Notes under the pieces: model-generated
What the model saw: only the letters and a program-made list of their open reading frames with translations
What the model was told of the DNA's origin: nothing
Database searches by the model: none
In this document: piece after piece, positions 8,125 through 14,258 of the stretch
Layout: every line of letters starts with the position of its first letter
How positions within the stretch are numbered: the first letter of the stretch is position 1
Source of the DNA: Rhodospirillaceae bacterium
GTDB lineage: Bacteria > Pseudomonadota > Alphaproteobacteria > TMED109
Direction of reading: 5' to 3'
NCBI GenBank assembly: GCA_902557845.1
Contig: CACEBX010000006.1
Span: 1-46,894, forward strand
Length of the DNA: 46,894 nucleotides
Program-made: the position numbers and the translations under genes

Positions 8125-8152
8125 AAGACATAATGGAATTTTATCATATAAT
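8125..8152 (+). promoter_or_regulatory. Promoter of the first four-Cys paralog
   Basis: AAGACA (8125-8130), a 16-base spacer, and a perfect TATAAT (8147-8152). Only six bases separate the -10 box from the ATG at 8159, so transcription would start at or within a base of the start codon, giving a leaderless mRNA. It is not a copy of the promoter repeat. Confidence 0.55.
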
Positions 8153-8158
8153 TTAATC

Positions 8159-8605
8159 ATGAAATTTTTTCTTATTGCTACGTTGCATTTTTTATTTGTT
8201 TTTACGCTGAAGGCTGAAAAATATACATATGAGTCATCTTCTAGTGTAATATCTGACCACATTAAAATTTCAAAGGATTTGACTTCGACCACTGTTAATA
8301 TAGAAAGTAGATGGACAGACTCCTTTGGAGAATATGGCACAAATAAATGTAATGGACATATCTTAGAGGAAAGTGAAGCAATTTCATTAATTGTATTTTG
8401 TGAAAATACAGCTTCAAATGGTGATAAATTTTGGACACAACTTTTTAGAGATAAAGATATGGATGCAGGTATTGGAAGATTAAAATATCTTAACGCTACT
8501 GGAAAATACAAAAAATTCATAGGTACTGAATGTCCATATGCAGTAAACTATTTGAATAAAAAAATAAATTTTTTTAAACAAATATGCAATCTAAATAATG
8601 ATTAA
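8159..8605 (+). CDS. Exported four-Cys paralog 1
   Basis: 148 residues; signal peptide to about Ala19 (FVFTLKA/EKY). It belongs to a family of four island paralogs sharing ESRWTDSFGEYGTNKCNGH, a second Cys in IVFCENT, then DAGIGRLKYLNATGKYKKFI, a third Cys in TECPYAV, and a C-terminal Cys. The beta-rich pattern with a Gly-Thr-Gly-Lys-Tyr-like turn suggests an allene-oxide-cyclase or dirigent-like small barrel, an inference from composition only. Four conserved cysteines predict two disulfides in the periplasm. Function unknown. Confidence 0.75.
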   Translation: MKFFLIATLHFLFVFTLKAEKYTYESSSSVISDHIKISKDLTSTTVNIESRWTDSFGEYGTNKCNGHILEESEAISLIVFCENTASNGDKFWTQLFRDKDMDAGIGRLKYLNATGKYKKFIGTECPYAVNYLNKKINFFKQICNLNND

Positions 8606-8630
8606 TAAAATTAGACCTGATGTATCAGAT

Positions 8631-8674
8631 TCTATAAACAGATAATTGATAGAGCTAGTTAATTAAGTTATTAT
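8631..8674 (+). promoter_or_regulatory. Promoter repeat copy 2 (TTGATA-17-TATTAT)
   Basis: TTGATA 8646-8651, 17-base spacer, TATTAT 8669-8674. Six bases later stands the ATG of the second paralog (8681), so a leaderless transcript is predicted. It differs from copies 3 and 4 at a few positions (TATAAACA for TATGAACA, AGAGCT for AGGATT). Confidence 0.75.
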
Positions 8675-8680
8675 GTTTTT

Positions 8681-9121
8681 ATGAAAATAATATCTGCTTT
8701 AATAATTTTCTTTGCTTTTACTAAATTGAGTTTTGCAGACACATACGAGTTTGAAGCAAGTGGTAAAGTTATATCTAATGAGTCAATAGAATTGAAAAAA
8801 GGTATTGAGAAATCAATTATTGTTAATGAATCTACATGGACAGATAGCAATGGTGATTATGGTATTGTTATATGTTTAGGAACTATAGATAAATTTTTAG
8901 ATAAAAGTGTAGTGTTAAATTTAGGTTGTTCAGGAAGAAATCAAGATGATGAAAAGTTTACAGGAAATATAGTTCGAAAAAGTGATGCACTAGATGCTGG
9001 TGTTGGAGTATTTACTTATTTGGATGGTACAGGAAAATTTGAAAGATTGATTGGAAGAAAATGTAATTTAGCAATTAGATATATTGACGAATTTAATTTC
9101 TATCGACACAGGTGTAAATAA
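8681..9121 (+). CDS. Exported four-Cys paralog 2
   Basis: 146 residues; signal peptide to about Ala19 (FTKLSFA/DTY). Family motifs: ESTWTDSNGDYGIVICLGT, second Cys in LNLGCSG, DAGVGVFTYLDGTGKFERLI, third Cys in GRKCNLAI, and HRCK at the C terminus. It is the closest relative of paralog 1, with the clearest GTGKF turn. It is driven by promoter repeat copy 2 and has no Shine-Dalgarno sequence. It runs into the opposing paralog 3 with one base between stops. Function unknown. Confidence 0.8.
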   Translation: MKIISALIIFFAFTKLSFADTYEFEASGKVISNESIELKKGIEKSIIVNESTWTDSNGDYGIVICLGTIDKFLDKSVVLNLGCSGRNQDDEKFTGNIVRKSDALDAGVGVFTYLDGTGKFERLIGRKCNLAIRYIDEFNFYRHRCK

Positions 9122-9122
9122 T

Positions 9123-9629
9123 TTAATTAACTTTATTACTTAAACTTTCTGCTTGGTTTCTAGTAATTTTGCATTTTGTAATAGAGTATGAATATTCTTC
9201 ACCATGTTTTATGGCATAATTACAATTTGCACCATTTAAAACACTCCAGTAACCTTCTGCAGCAAGTTGAACAGATTTGCCAACTCCGAGTTCTGTAACT
9301 CCTACATTTCTCTCTATAGTCCACCACTTTTTTAGTTTTTTTTCATCCTTAATTTGACAGACTCCATAAATAGATAAGTCCTTTTTTTTTGAACGCTGCG
9401 CTTGACCAACACAATTTACACTACCAAAGTTACTGAAATTATCTGTCCAGGACCCTTTCATGCTCCATGTGTTATAATTACTACCATCTGATAGGTTAAA
9501 CATAGTTTGAGTGGTTTTATAATGACTATTAAGGATATAAATGTCTTTTTCTGCAAAGACTGTTGTACTTAATATCGAAGCAAAAAATACAAATGAGAGC
9601 TTAATGATAAATATATGTTTGAACATCAT
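9123..9629 (-). CDS. Exported four-Cys paralog 3
   Basis: 168 residues, the longest of the family, with signal peptide to about Ala26 (LSTTVFA/EKD). Motifs: KGSWTDNFSNFGSVNCVGQA, Cys in YGVCQIK, ELGVGKSVQLAAEGYW, NCNYAI, and TKCK; a C-terminal extension NQAESLSNKVN follows. The last barrel motif has lost the GTGK turn. On the minus strand TATAAG lies five bases before the first ATG, so it may also be leaderless. It is divergent from paralog 4 across a 102-base gap. Confidence 0.75.
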   Translation of the reverse strand: MMFKHIFIIKLSFVFFASILSTTVFAEKDIYILNSHYKTTQTMFNLSDGSNYNTWSMKGSWTDNFSNFGSVNCVGQAQRSKKKDLSIYGVCQIKDEKKLKKWWTIERNVGVTELGVGKSVQLAAEGYWSVLNGANCNYAIKHGEEYSYSITKCKITRNQAESLSNKVN

Positions 9630-9697
9630 TATAACTTATATTTAAAAGCTTAAAAAGCAATATCAATTTTTTATTAAACTAATTTTAATATTGAAAG

Positions 9698-9725
9698 TTG
9701 TGAAATCTAAGTAAGAATATATAAT
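9698..9725 (+). promoter_or_regulatory. Promoter of paralog 4
   Basis: TTGTGA (9698-9703), 16-base spacer, perfect TATAAT (9720-9725), then six bases to the ATG at 9732. The geometry is the same as for paralogs 1 and 2 and again predicts a leaderless mRNA. Confidence 0.55.
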
Positions 9726-9731
9726 TATTTT

Positions 9732-10163
9732 ATGCGATACTTTATTTTATTATTTTTTTTTTACTCACTTAAGCTTTTATCATCAGACTATATTTTTGAC
9801 TCACGTGGTGGTAGTGAGCAGAAAACACTAAAATTTCAAGATAATAGTAAATTTATTCACATTACTACTAATGGATATTGGGTAGATTCTAAAGGCAATT
9901 ATGGTAACGAAGTATGTTATGGTAGTATGGAAATAGCTGGTGACAATCAAAAGCTTGATATCTTATGTGAAATGATAGACCAGGAAGGAATAGTTTTTAA
10001 AGTTTCTAGAAAAAGAAATTCTTTAGTTGGTGGTGGCGTAGGTATAAATACCTATATTGAAGTACCAGAAAAATATAAATTTCTTAAAGAAAAAAAATGT
10101 ACATATGCTGTAACCCAATTAAATACAGATTTCTTTTATAAACAAAAATGTAAGCTTGATTAA
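9732..10163 (+). CDS. Exported four-Cys paralog 4
   Basis: 143 residues; hydrophobic N terminus to about residue 17 (YSLKLLS/SDY). Motifs: NGYWVDSKGNYGNEVCYGS, Cys in LDILCEM, GGGVGINTYIEVPEKY, KKCTYAV, and QKCK. Most divergent in the first motif (WVD for WTD) but with all four cysteines kept, suggesting they are structurally required. Function unknown. Confidence 0.75.
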   Translation: MRYFILLFFFYSLKLLSSDYIFDSRGGSEQKTLKFQDNSKFIHITTNGYWVDSKGNYGNEVCYGSMEIAGDNQKLDILCEMIDQEGIVFKVSRKRNSLVGGGVGINTYIEVPEKYKFLKEKKCTYAVTQLNTDFFYKQKCKLD

Positions 10164-10196
10164 TTAAATAGAAAAAAAAGTTACATATTTTCTATC

Positions 10197-10254
10197 CTCT
10201 TTTACTAGTCAGCTTCTATGAACAGATAATTGATAGGATTAGTTAATTAAGTTA
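10197..10254 (+). repeat. Promoter repeat copy 3 (orphan)
   Basis: 58 bases from CTCTTTT to AAGTTA that match copy 4 (12647-12704) at nearly every position and share their last 38-40 bases with copies 1 and 2. The -35-like TTGATA is kept, but the -10 position reads TAAAGA. No plus-strand gene follows within 1.7 kb, so it appears to be an orphaned module or a recombination scar. Confidence 0.75.
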
Positions 10255-10274
10255 AAGAATAGAATTAAAAGACA

Positions 10275-10301
10275 AGGTAAATATCATAATAACATTTACC
10301 T
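10275..10301. repeat. Perfect 8-bp inverted repeat
   Basis: AGGTAAAT (10275-10282) and ATTTACCT (10294-10301) are separated by 11 bases. No T-run follows on the plus strand, so it is not a normal terminator; it could be an operator or an end marker for the minus-strand gene at 10356-10859. Confidence 0.45.
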
Positions 10302-10355
10302 AGACTAAATATTTTAGTACTTTTTGACTTCTAAAATCTAATTATGCTTAAATAA

Positions 10356-10859
10356 TTATTTTGTGATTTTATAAAATATAGTATTTGTGTTAGAGGTATA
10401 ACCAGTTCCTGGGTTAAATTCTCCTTTACTCATTCCATATCCTTTTACATTAAAATAAACACCAGTTCCTCCAGTTATTTTACTACTAGAAATAATCATA
10501 CTGTTTTTATTTTGGTCTACAGGTGATTGAGCTGAGCCAGACCAAGTTCCATACATTGTGCTTCCATCATCATATACTCGCGTCCAGTAACCAGTAACAA
10601 CTCCATTTTTATATGTATAATCACTATATCCCCATAACTCTGCACTTATAGCAGATAAACCCTCACAATTTTTCTTAAAGTCTTTAAAATTACTTTCTAA
10701 TTTAAATATTCTGATTGTATGCCCTTCTATGTTAGTTTTTATTGAATATTGCTCAGTATATTTGCTATCTTCTGGTTTGTTTTTCCAAGTAAATTCACAA
10801 GGTTTTGCAAATAAAGAAATACTTAAATTGGATAGTAATAATATAATTATATATTTCAT
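10356..10859 (-). CDS. Exported protein, distant relative of the island paralogs
   Basis: 167 residues; signal peptide to about Ala18 (SISLFA/KPCEF). The centre holds TGYWTRVYDDGSTMYGTWSG and later KITGGTGVYFNVKGYG, a beta pattern like that of the four-Cys family (W-T-x-x-x-D-G and GTG turns), but with only two cysteines and no C-terminal Cys. I see it as the same fold type without claiming homology. Translation starts after GGAG five bases upstream, behind hairpin leader copy 1. Function unknown. Confidence 0.7.
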   Translation of the reverse strand: MKYIIILLLSNLSISLFAKPCEFTWKNKPEDSKYTEQYSIKTNIEGHTIRIFKLESNFKDFKKNCEGLSAISAELWGYSDYTYKNGVVTGYWTRVYDDGSTMYGTWSGSAQSPVDQNKNSMIISSSKITGGTGVYFNVKGYGMSKGEFNPGTGYTSNTNTIFYKITK

Positions 10860-10871
10860 ATTTTCTCCATT

Positions 10872-11000
10872 TTATGTGAAATAAAGAGTTGCTAAGAACT
10901 AGGGAGTAGAAATCAACAACTCTAAGTATGTTTATAATTATTACTATACATCATTATTATATTAGTAATATACCAAGTAAAGTAGCATTTCTAAAAAGAA
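10872..11000 (-). promoter_or_regulatory. Hairpin leader, copy 1
   Basis: First of three copies of a 130-140-base block lying directly upstream of minus-strand island genes. On the minus strand it has a conserved AT-rich distal part (near 10951-11000), then a hairpin AGAGTTG/CAACTCT (10885-10891 with 10917-10923) whose loop carries CTCCC, then the GGAG ribosome site of the gene at 10859. Loop CUCC is complementary to GGAG. The gene-free interval 10860-11161 holds nothing else I can identify. Confidence 0.6.
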
Positions 11001-11161
11001 AAACTAGGTAGACCCACATTAGCAAATCACCCTAGCACTTTAGTTTTAACCAGAAGTATTACCTCCCTCTTTTGCTAAAAGGTTTAGTTATAAAAATTAG
11101 AAGAGGCACCTTAAAATTATAGTAAGTGAATTAAAGTGCCCACAAAGTGTTCTCTTTTTAT

Positions 11162-11713
11162 TTAATTTTCAAAAATATATAAGTCATAAAAAGCCCTACC
11201 CATGCCTTTTCCAGTAGTATCTCCTTTAAGTTCAATAGATTTACCTAAAAATATATGTTCATTTACCCAAGCATATTTCTCACTAGTAGTTTTCATTTTA
11301 AATTCAGCAAACCAATATTTAAGTCCATTATCTGGAGCAGAGGAGGCCTTATTATTGGCAAGATTATTCAGAAAATTTTCATCTGGTGTAAGTTTAGCTG
11401 AATATTCTAAATAAATTTTTGATTCATCTGACATAGTTATAGAGCATTTTAATTCTACCCATATAAGACCATTAGGTTCACCGTAAAGATGTCCATCTTC
11501 AATGCAGACCTGAATTTCTCCTTTATCTTTTCCTAAAGTTAATGTTCCACCTTCCATAACATCAACGTGCCAAGTCTTAGAGGTCATTGCAAAGTTATTT
11601 CTGCCCATTTTTAAGTCCCATTGTCCAATTTTTTTATAATTAAGTTCTGCGTTTAGATTTGTTATAGAAAATATAGTTAAAAAAAAGATATAAATTATTT
11701 TTTTTCTTAGCAT
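11162..11713 (-). CDS. Exported DUF3237-like protein
   Basis: 183 residues with signal peptide to about Ala22 (ITNLNA/ELN). The C-terminal third, FAEFKMKTTSEKYAWVNEHI then FLGKSIELKG and AFYDLYIFE, follows the DUF3237 pattern (a Thr-containing strand, Y-x-W-x-N, glycine turn, final Y-x-x-Y). DUF3237 proteins are small barrels of unknown function. Two cysteines. GGAGGT lies eight bases before the ATG, behind hairpin leader copy 2. Family assignment is from pattern memory. Confidence 0.6.
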   Translation of the reverse strand: MLRKKIIYIFFLTIFSITNLNAELNYKKIGQWDLKMGRNNFAMTSKTWHVDVMEGGTLTLGKDKGEIQVCIEDGHLYGEPNGLIWVELKCSITMSDESKIYLEYSAKLTPDENFLNNLANNKASSAPDNGLKYWFAEFKMKTTSEKYAWVNEHIFLGKSIELKGDTTGKGMGRAFYDLYIFEN

Positions 11714-11721
11714 TTGTATTT

Positions 11722-11866
11722 ACCTCCATGTGAATTTAAAAAATAGAGTTATCAATATAACTTAGGGAGGAAAAATTAATAACTCTATAAATGGCTATAA
11801 TCTTTAAAATATAGCATTAATATATTAGTAATAGACCAAGTGAAGTAGCATTTCTTAAAAAAGAAT
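11722..11866 (-). promoter_or_regulatory. Hairpin leader, copy 2
   Basis: On the minus strand: conserved distal segment (ending near 11866), a ten-base perfect stem ATAGAGTTAT/ATAACTCTAT (11743-11752 with 11779-11788) with CCTCCC in the loop (11765-11770), a run of T after the stem, and the ribosome site GGAGGT (11722-11727). The T-run makes the hairpin look like an attenuator, and loop CCUCC can pair with GGAGG. Either could regulate the gene starting at 11713. Confidence 0.6.
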
Positions 11867-11970
11867 AATATATCTGTCTTCTGAAACTGCTTATTTAAAA
11901 TCTTATATAAATAAATATTATGTAAGTTAAACTGTAATGTTATTCTGCTGAAAGTTAATTATTATTAAGT

Positions 11971-12471
11971 ATGACTTATTTTAAAAAAAAAAATTCTCTG
12001 GAAATTGAGTATGCTAAAAGAGTAGCTATGGCTGAAGTACTAGACTTCAAACAAGGAATAGTTAAAAGAAAAGTCTCAGATTATAAGTTATATAATAATG
12101 ATTTAGACTTAATGCAAAAACATAAAAGGTTTTTGAGCTATATTTATTCTACTATTGAAAGATATACTGTTCATAGAAATATTATTCTTTATCATTATGA
12201 TAACATACCTTGCACAGCATCAGTTTTAGTAGAAACACTTGGAATTTCAAGAACTTCCCTTAATCAAATTATTCAGGACTCTGTAGGTGAAGATTGGATA
12301 TTAAAAAAAATAAATAGCAAAAATAAAAGAGAGTTTTTAATTATCCCTACTAAACTAAGGCTTGAGTTTTGGTCTATTTATTGTAAGAGAAGATACCAAA
12401 AAGCTAAGTCTGTGGGTTTAGCTAGAGCAATTCTTAATCTAGAAGAACATGAAGATAAGAAAAAACCTTAA
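11971..12471 (+). CDS. Winged-helix (MarR-like) DNA-binding protein
   Basis: 166 residues, no signal peptide, basic. The middle, CTASVLVETLGISRTSLNQI (about 76-95), is a helix-turn-helix, followed by a wing-like DWILKKINSKNKREFLIIP and LRLEFWSIYCKRRY, as in MarR-type regulators. The N-terminal 60 residues are helical with no family signature. It is the only regulator-like protein in the cargo part of the island and a candidate controller of the exported genes or of the leaders. A TATTAT stands five bases before the ATG. Confidence 0.6.
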   Translation: MTYFKKKNSLEIEYAKRVAMAEVLDFKQGIVKRKVSDYKLYNNDLDLMQKHKRFLSYIYSTIERYTVHRNIILYHYDNIPCTASVLVETLGISRTSLNQIIQDSVGEDWILKKINSKNKREFLIIPTKLRLEFWSIYCKRRYQKAKSVGLARAILNLEEHEDKKKP

Positions 12472-12578
12472 GTACTGATTAAAATATTTTAATATAGAAA
12501 TTAATTTAAATTATAATAGTTTAACTCTAATTTTTTAATTAATTAATTCATCTATAATCAAATTTTTGGTTGTAATGA

Positions 12579-12612
12579 GTTGCTATTTGAAATCTCCCTT
12601 ACGAATAGCAAC
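12579..12612 (+). terminator. Hairpin after the winged-helix gene
   Basis: GTTGCTATT (12579-12587) and AATAGCAAC (12604-12612) form a perfect nine-base stem, followed by TTTTC. It lies about 110 bases after the winged-helix gene and could be a weak intrinsic terminator. The loop holds CTCCC, as do the loops of the minus-strand leaders, so it may be a further inverted and degenerate leader copy. Confidence 0.5.
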
Positions 12613-12646
12613 TTTTCAATATTGCTAGTCTTCTCTATAACCAATT

Positions 12647-12704
12647 CTCTTTTGCCAGTCAGCTTCTATGAACAGATAATTGATAGGATTAGTTAATTAA
12701 GTTA
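12647..12704 (+). repeat. Promoter repeat copy 4 (orphan)
   Basis: Near-identical 58-base match to copy 3, including AGTCAGCTTCTATGAACAG and TTGATA (12680-12685). The -10 position reads TATTAA. No gene follows on the plus strand; it runs directly into leader copy 3. Recombination between copies 3 and 4 would excise or duplicate the 2.45-kb segment with the two minus-strand exported genes and the winged-helix gene. Confidence 0.75.
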
Positions 12705-12708
12705 TTAA

Positions 12709-12846
12709 TGTGAATTTAAAAAAATAGAGTTATTATATAACCTAGGGGAGGAAAAAATTAATAACTCTATAAATGACTATAAATTTAATATATAGCATTA
12801 ATATATTAGTAATATACCAAGTAAAGTAGCATTTCTTAAAAAAGAA
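12709..12846 (-). promoter_or_regulatory. Hairpin leader, copy 3 (orphan)
   Basis: Closely matches copy 2: stem ATAGAGTTAT/ATAACTCTAT (12724-12733 with 12761-12770), loop with CCTCCCC, seven T after the stem, and the distal segment ending near 12846. The ribosome site and gene are missing; the sequence after the hairpin on the minus strand turns into promoter repeat copy 4. Its original gene was probably lost. It shares with copy 1, but not copy 2, a further ACTAGGT and AGCAAAT-containing stretch. Confidence 0.65.
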
Positions 12847-12942
12847 TAAAATCTAATGAAACTAAAAATAATACTAGGTTAAGCTACATAAGCAAATTAC
12901 TCAGTGTTCTGAATAAGCAGAAACCTAATTTAAGAATCTAAA

Positions 12943-12963
12943 TTGTAGACTACATTGTGGACT
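12943..12963 (+). repeat. Right arm-type repeat pair
   Basis: TTGTAGACT (12943-12951) and TTGTGGACT (12955-12963), the same 12-base spacing as the left pair at 5744. It stands 63 bases inside the attR core. Probable integrase arm-binding sites. Confidence 0.65.
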
Positions 12964-13026
12964 GAAAAATTATAATGCTATATTATCTAATAAAATCAGA
13001 TGATTATAATGGAATAGCGAGGAGGT

Positions 13027-13039
13027 TCTCTCCGCCATC
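13027..13039 (+). repeat. attR core
   Basis: TCTCTCCGCCATC, identical to the tRNA-Ser 3' end at 5621-5633. It lies eight bases from the stop of the adenylate cyclase gene. Joining 5633 to 13040 predicts the empty site: tRNA-Ser followed at once by the convergent cyclase gene. Confidence 0.92.
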
Positions 13040-13046
13040 GAAAAAA

Positions 13047-14198
13047 TTATTTTAGTACATCCTTTTTAAATAAGGAAAAGAAGTTGATTGCCTCATTGTA
13101 ATCATCAGAGTTATCTAATTTTATTTTCTTGCTAGCAATCATTGATCCTCGTTTGGCCTCATAAATTTTTATTGTTAGAAAGCTTTCATTACTCTCAGAA
13201 AAAACTAATCCATTAATTACAAACGATGAGTTAGCTTCCGTAGCTATTAACATAACTTCAGGAGGATTAAGATTTTCTGAACCTTCAGGAGAGATTACTG
13301 TAGCCAACGTATCTTTTTCTGTAAGTGTTGACTTGATATTTTCCATTAGAATATTAAGTTTATCTGAAGAAAAGGTACTAGACTGATTTTTGAAGTTCAT
13401 TAAGGAAATCTTAAGTATATTATCTTCAGCTAGAGAGCCGCTTGGTTTTCTATCCTCAGAAGCTTTGAAGTCCTCTAAATTACTAACACTACTTTGATTA
13501 TAAGCTATTTTATCGGGGGAAAAATACTTATATATGAAAAAAATTGAAATAAATAGAGTAGCTGTTAATAATAAACCAATTAACATCTTTTTTTTAAGAA
13601 AACTTTTTTTGAAATTACTACTTTCTATACTTGTCAGATTTGACGAATAAACATTTATTTTTTCACTTATATTTTTTAGTTTTTTTGTTCCGAGAAAGTT
13701 AAAGTTAACATTAACTTTATTTTTAATTTCTTGATAGACTTTTTCAGAGATACATATTTCACTTGGTTTGGATATAGCTTCTAATCTAGCTGCAATATTA
13801 ACATTATCTCCATATAAATTATTATCTTGAACCATTATATCGCCTAAATTAATACCTATCCTAAATTCAATTGTAATACCGTCATTAATTTCTAATGAGG
13901 TTTTAGTTACCTTATTCTGTATTTCTATAGCTGCCTCAACTGCGTCAACGGGACTTGCAAATTCCGCCATTATCGAATCACCAGCTGTAGAGAAAATTCT
14001 TCCACCTAAATTTTGGATGATCGGGTCAGTAGTTTTTCTAGTTTCTTTTAATCTGAATAATGTCAGTTTTTCATTTTGAGCCATTAATTTACTATAACCT
14101 ACAACATCAGCCGCAAATATTGCTGCCATTTTTCTTTGTGCTCCAGCAGTATTTTTTTCTAGTGTAAATAAGTTTTTATTATCTTTAATAATAGTCAT
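13047..14198 (-). CDS. Class III adenylate/guanylate cyclase, membrane-anchored
   Basis: 383 residues. Cyclase homology domain at about 22-165: RKMAAIFAADVVGYSKLM with the first metal Asp, TAGDSIMAEF with the second, GINLGDIMV, and YGDNVNIAARLE with the transition-state Asn and Arg. Both metal ligands and the Asn/Arg pair are present, so activity is likely. A transmembrane helix follows (about 207-227), then a TolB-like domain beginning LKISLMNFKNQSS. In relatives TPR repeats often follow; here the protein ends first. The catalytic domain would be cytoplasmic. Substrate (ATP or GTP) is not decided. The stop lies in native chromosome beyond attR, so the island did not truncate it. Confidence 0.88.
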   Translation of the reverse strand: MTIIKDNKNLFTLEKNTAGAQRKMAAIFAADVVGYSKLMAQNEKLTLFRLKETRKTTDPIIQNLGGRIFSTAGDSIMAEFASPVDAVEAAIEIQNKVTKTSLEINDGITIEFRIGINLGDIMVQDNNLYGDNVNIAARLEAISKPSEICISEKVYQEIKNKVNVNFNFLGTKKLKNISEKINVYSSNLTSIESSNFKKSFLKKKMLIGLLLTATLFISIFFIYKYFSPDKIAYNQSSVSNLEDFKASEDRKPSGSLAEDNILKISLMNFKNQSSTFSSDKLNILMENIKSTLTEKDTLATVISPEGSENLNPPEVMLIATEANSSFVINGLVFSESNESFLTIKIYEAKRGSMIASKKIKLDNSDDYNEAINFFSLFKKDVLK

Positions 14199-14258
14199 AA
14201 TTAAATATTACTTAAAAATATTTTTATTAAAAGCAATTTTATTTATATATTTCAATAA

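Larger units (their letters stand above)
5621..13039. mobile_element. 7.4-kb tRNA-Ser integrative element, satellite-like
   Basis: The element is bounded by a 13-bp direct repeat of the tRNA-Ser 3' end (5621-5633 and 13027-13039). The integrase sits just inside the left end, and the next core-genome gene begins eight bases after the right end. Contents: integrase, AlpA-like protein, small-terminase-like HTH protein, a lipoprotein, five to six exported small proteins, one DUF3237-like exported protein, and a winged-helix protein. No primase, capsid, portal or conjugation gene is visible. Integrase plus AlpA plus a terminase-like protein recalls phage satellites such as P4-like elements or PICIs, but it is smaller and lacks replication genes. 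The satellite label is inference; the integration is directly supported. Confidence 0.9.

Noticed and set aside
8056-8520. 154-codon minus-strand frame
   Set aside because: It lies antisense to the signal peptide and conserved motifs of four-Cys paralog 1, and shows no family pattern of its own.
7783-12704. Promoter repeats as a CRISPR array or integron attC sites
   Set aside because: Spacings are irregular (0.8-2.4 kb), the units hold genes, no cas or integron integrase is present, and attC-type inverted structure is missing.
7783-12704. Promoter repeats as conserved coding fragments (YEQIIDR-like peptide before a stop in each copy)
   Set aside because: One frame does read similarly in all copies, but changes among them are often non-synonymous and the promoter boxes explain the conservation better.
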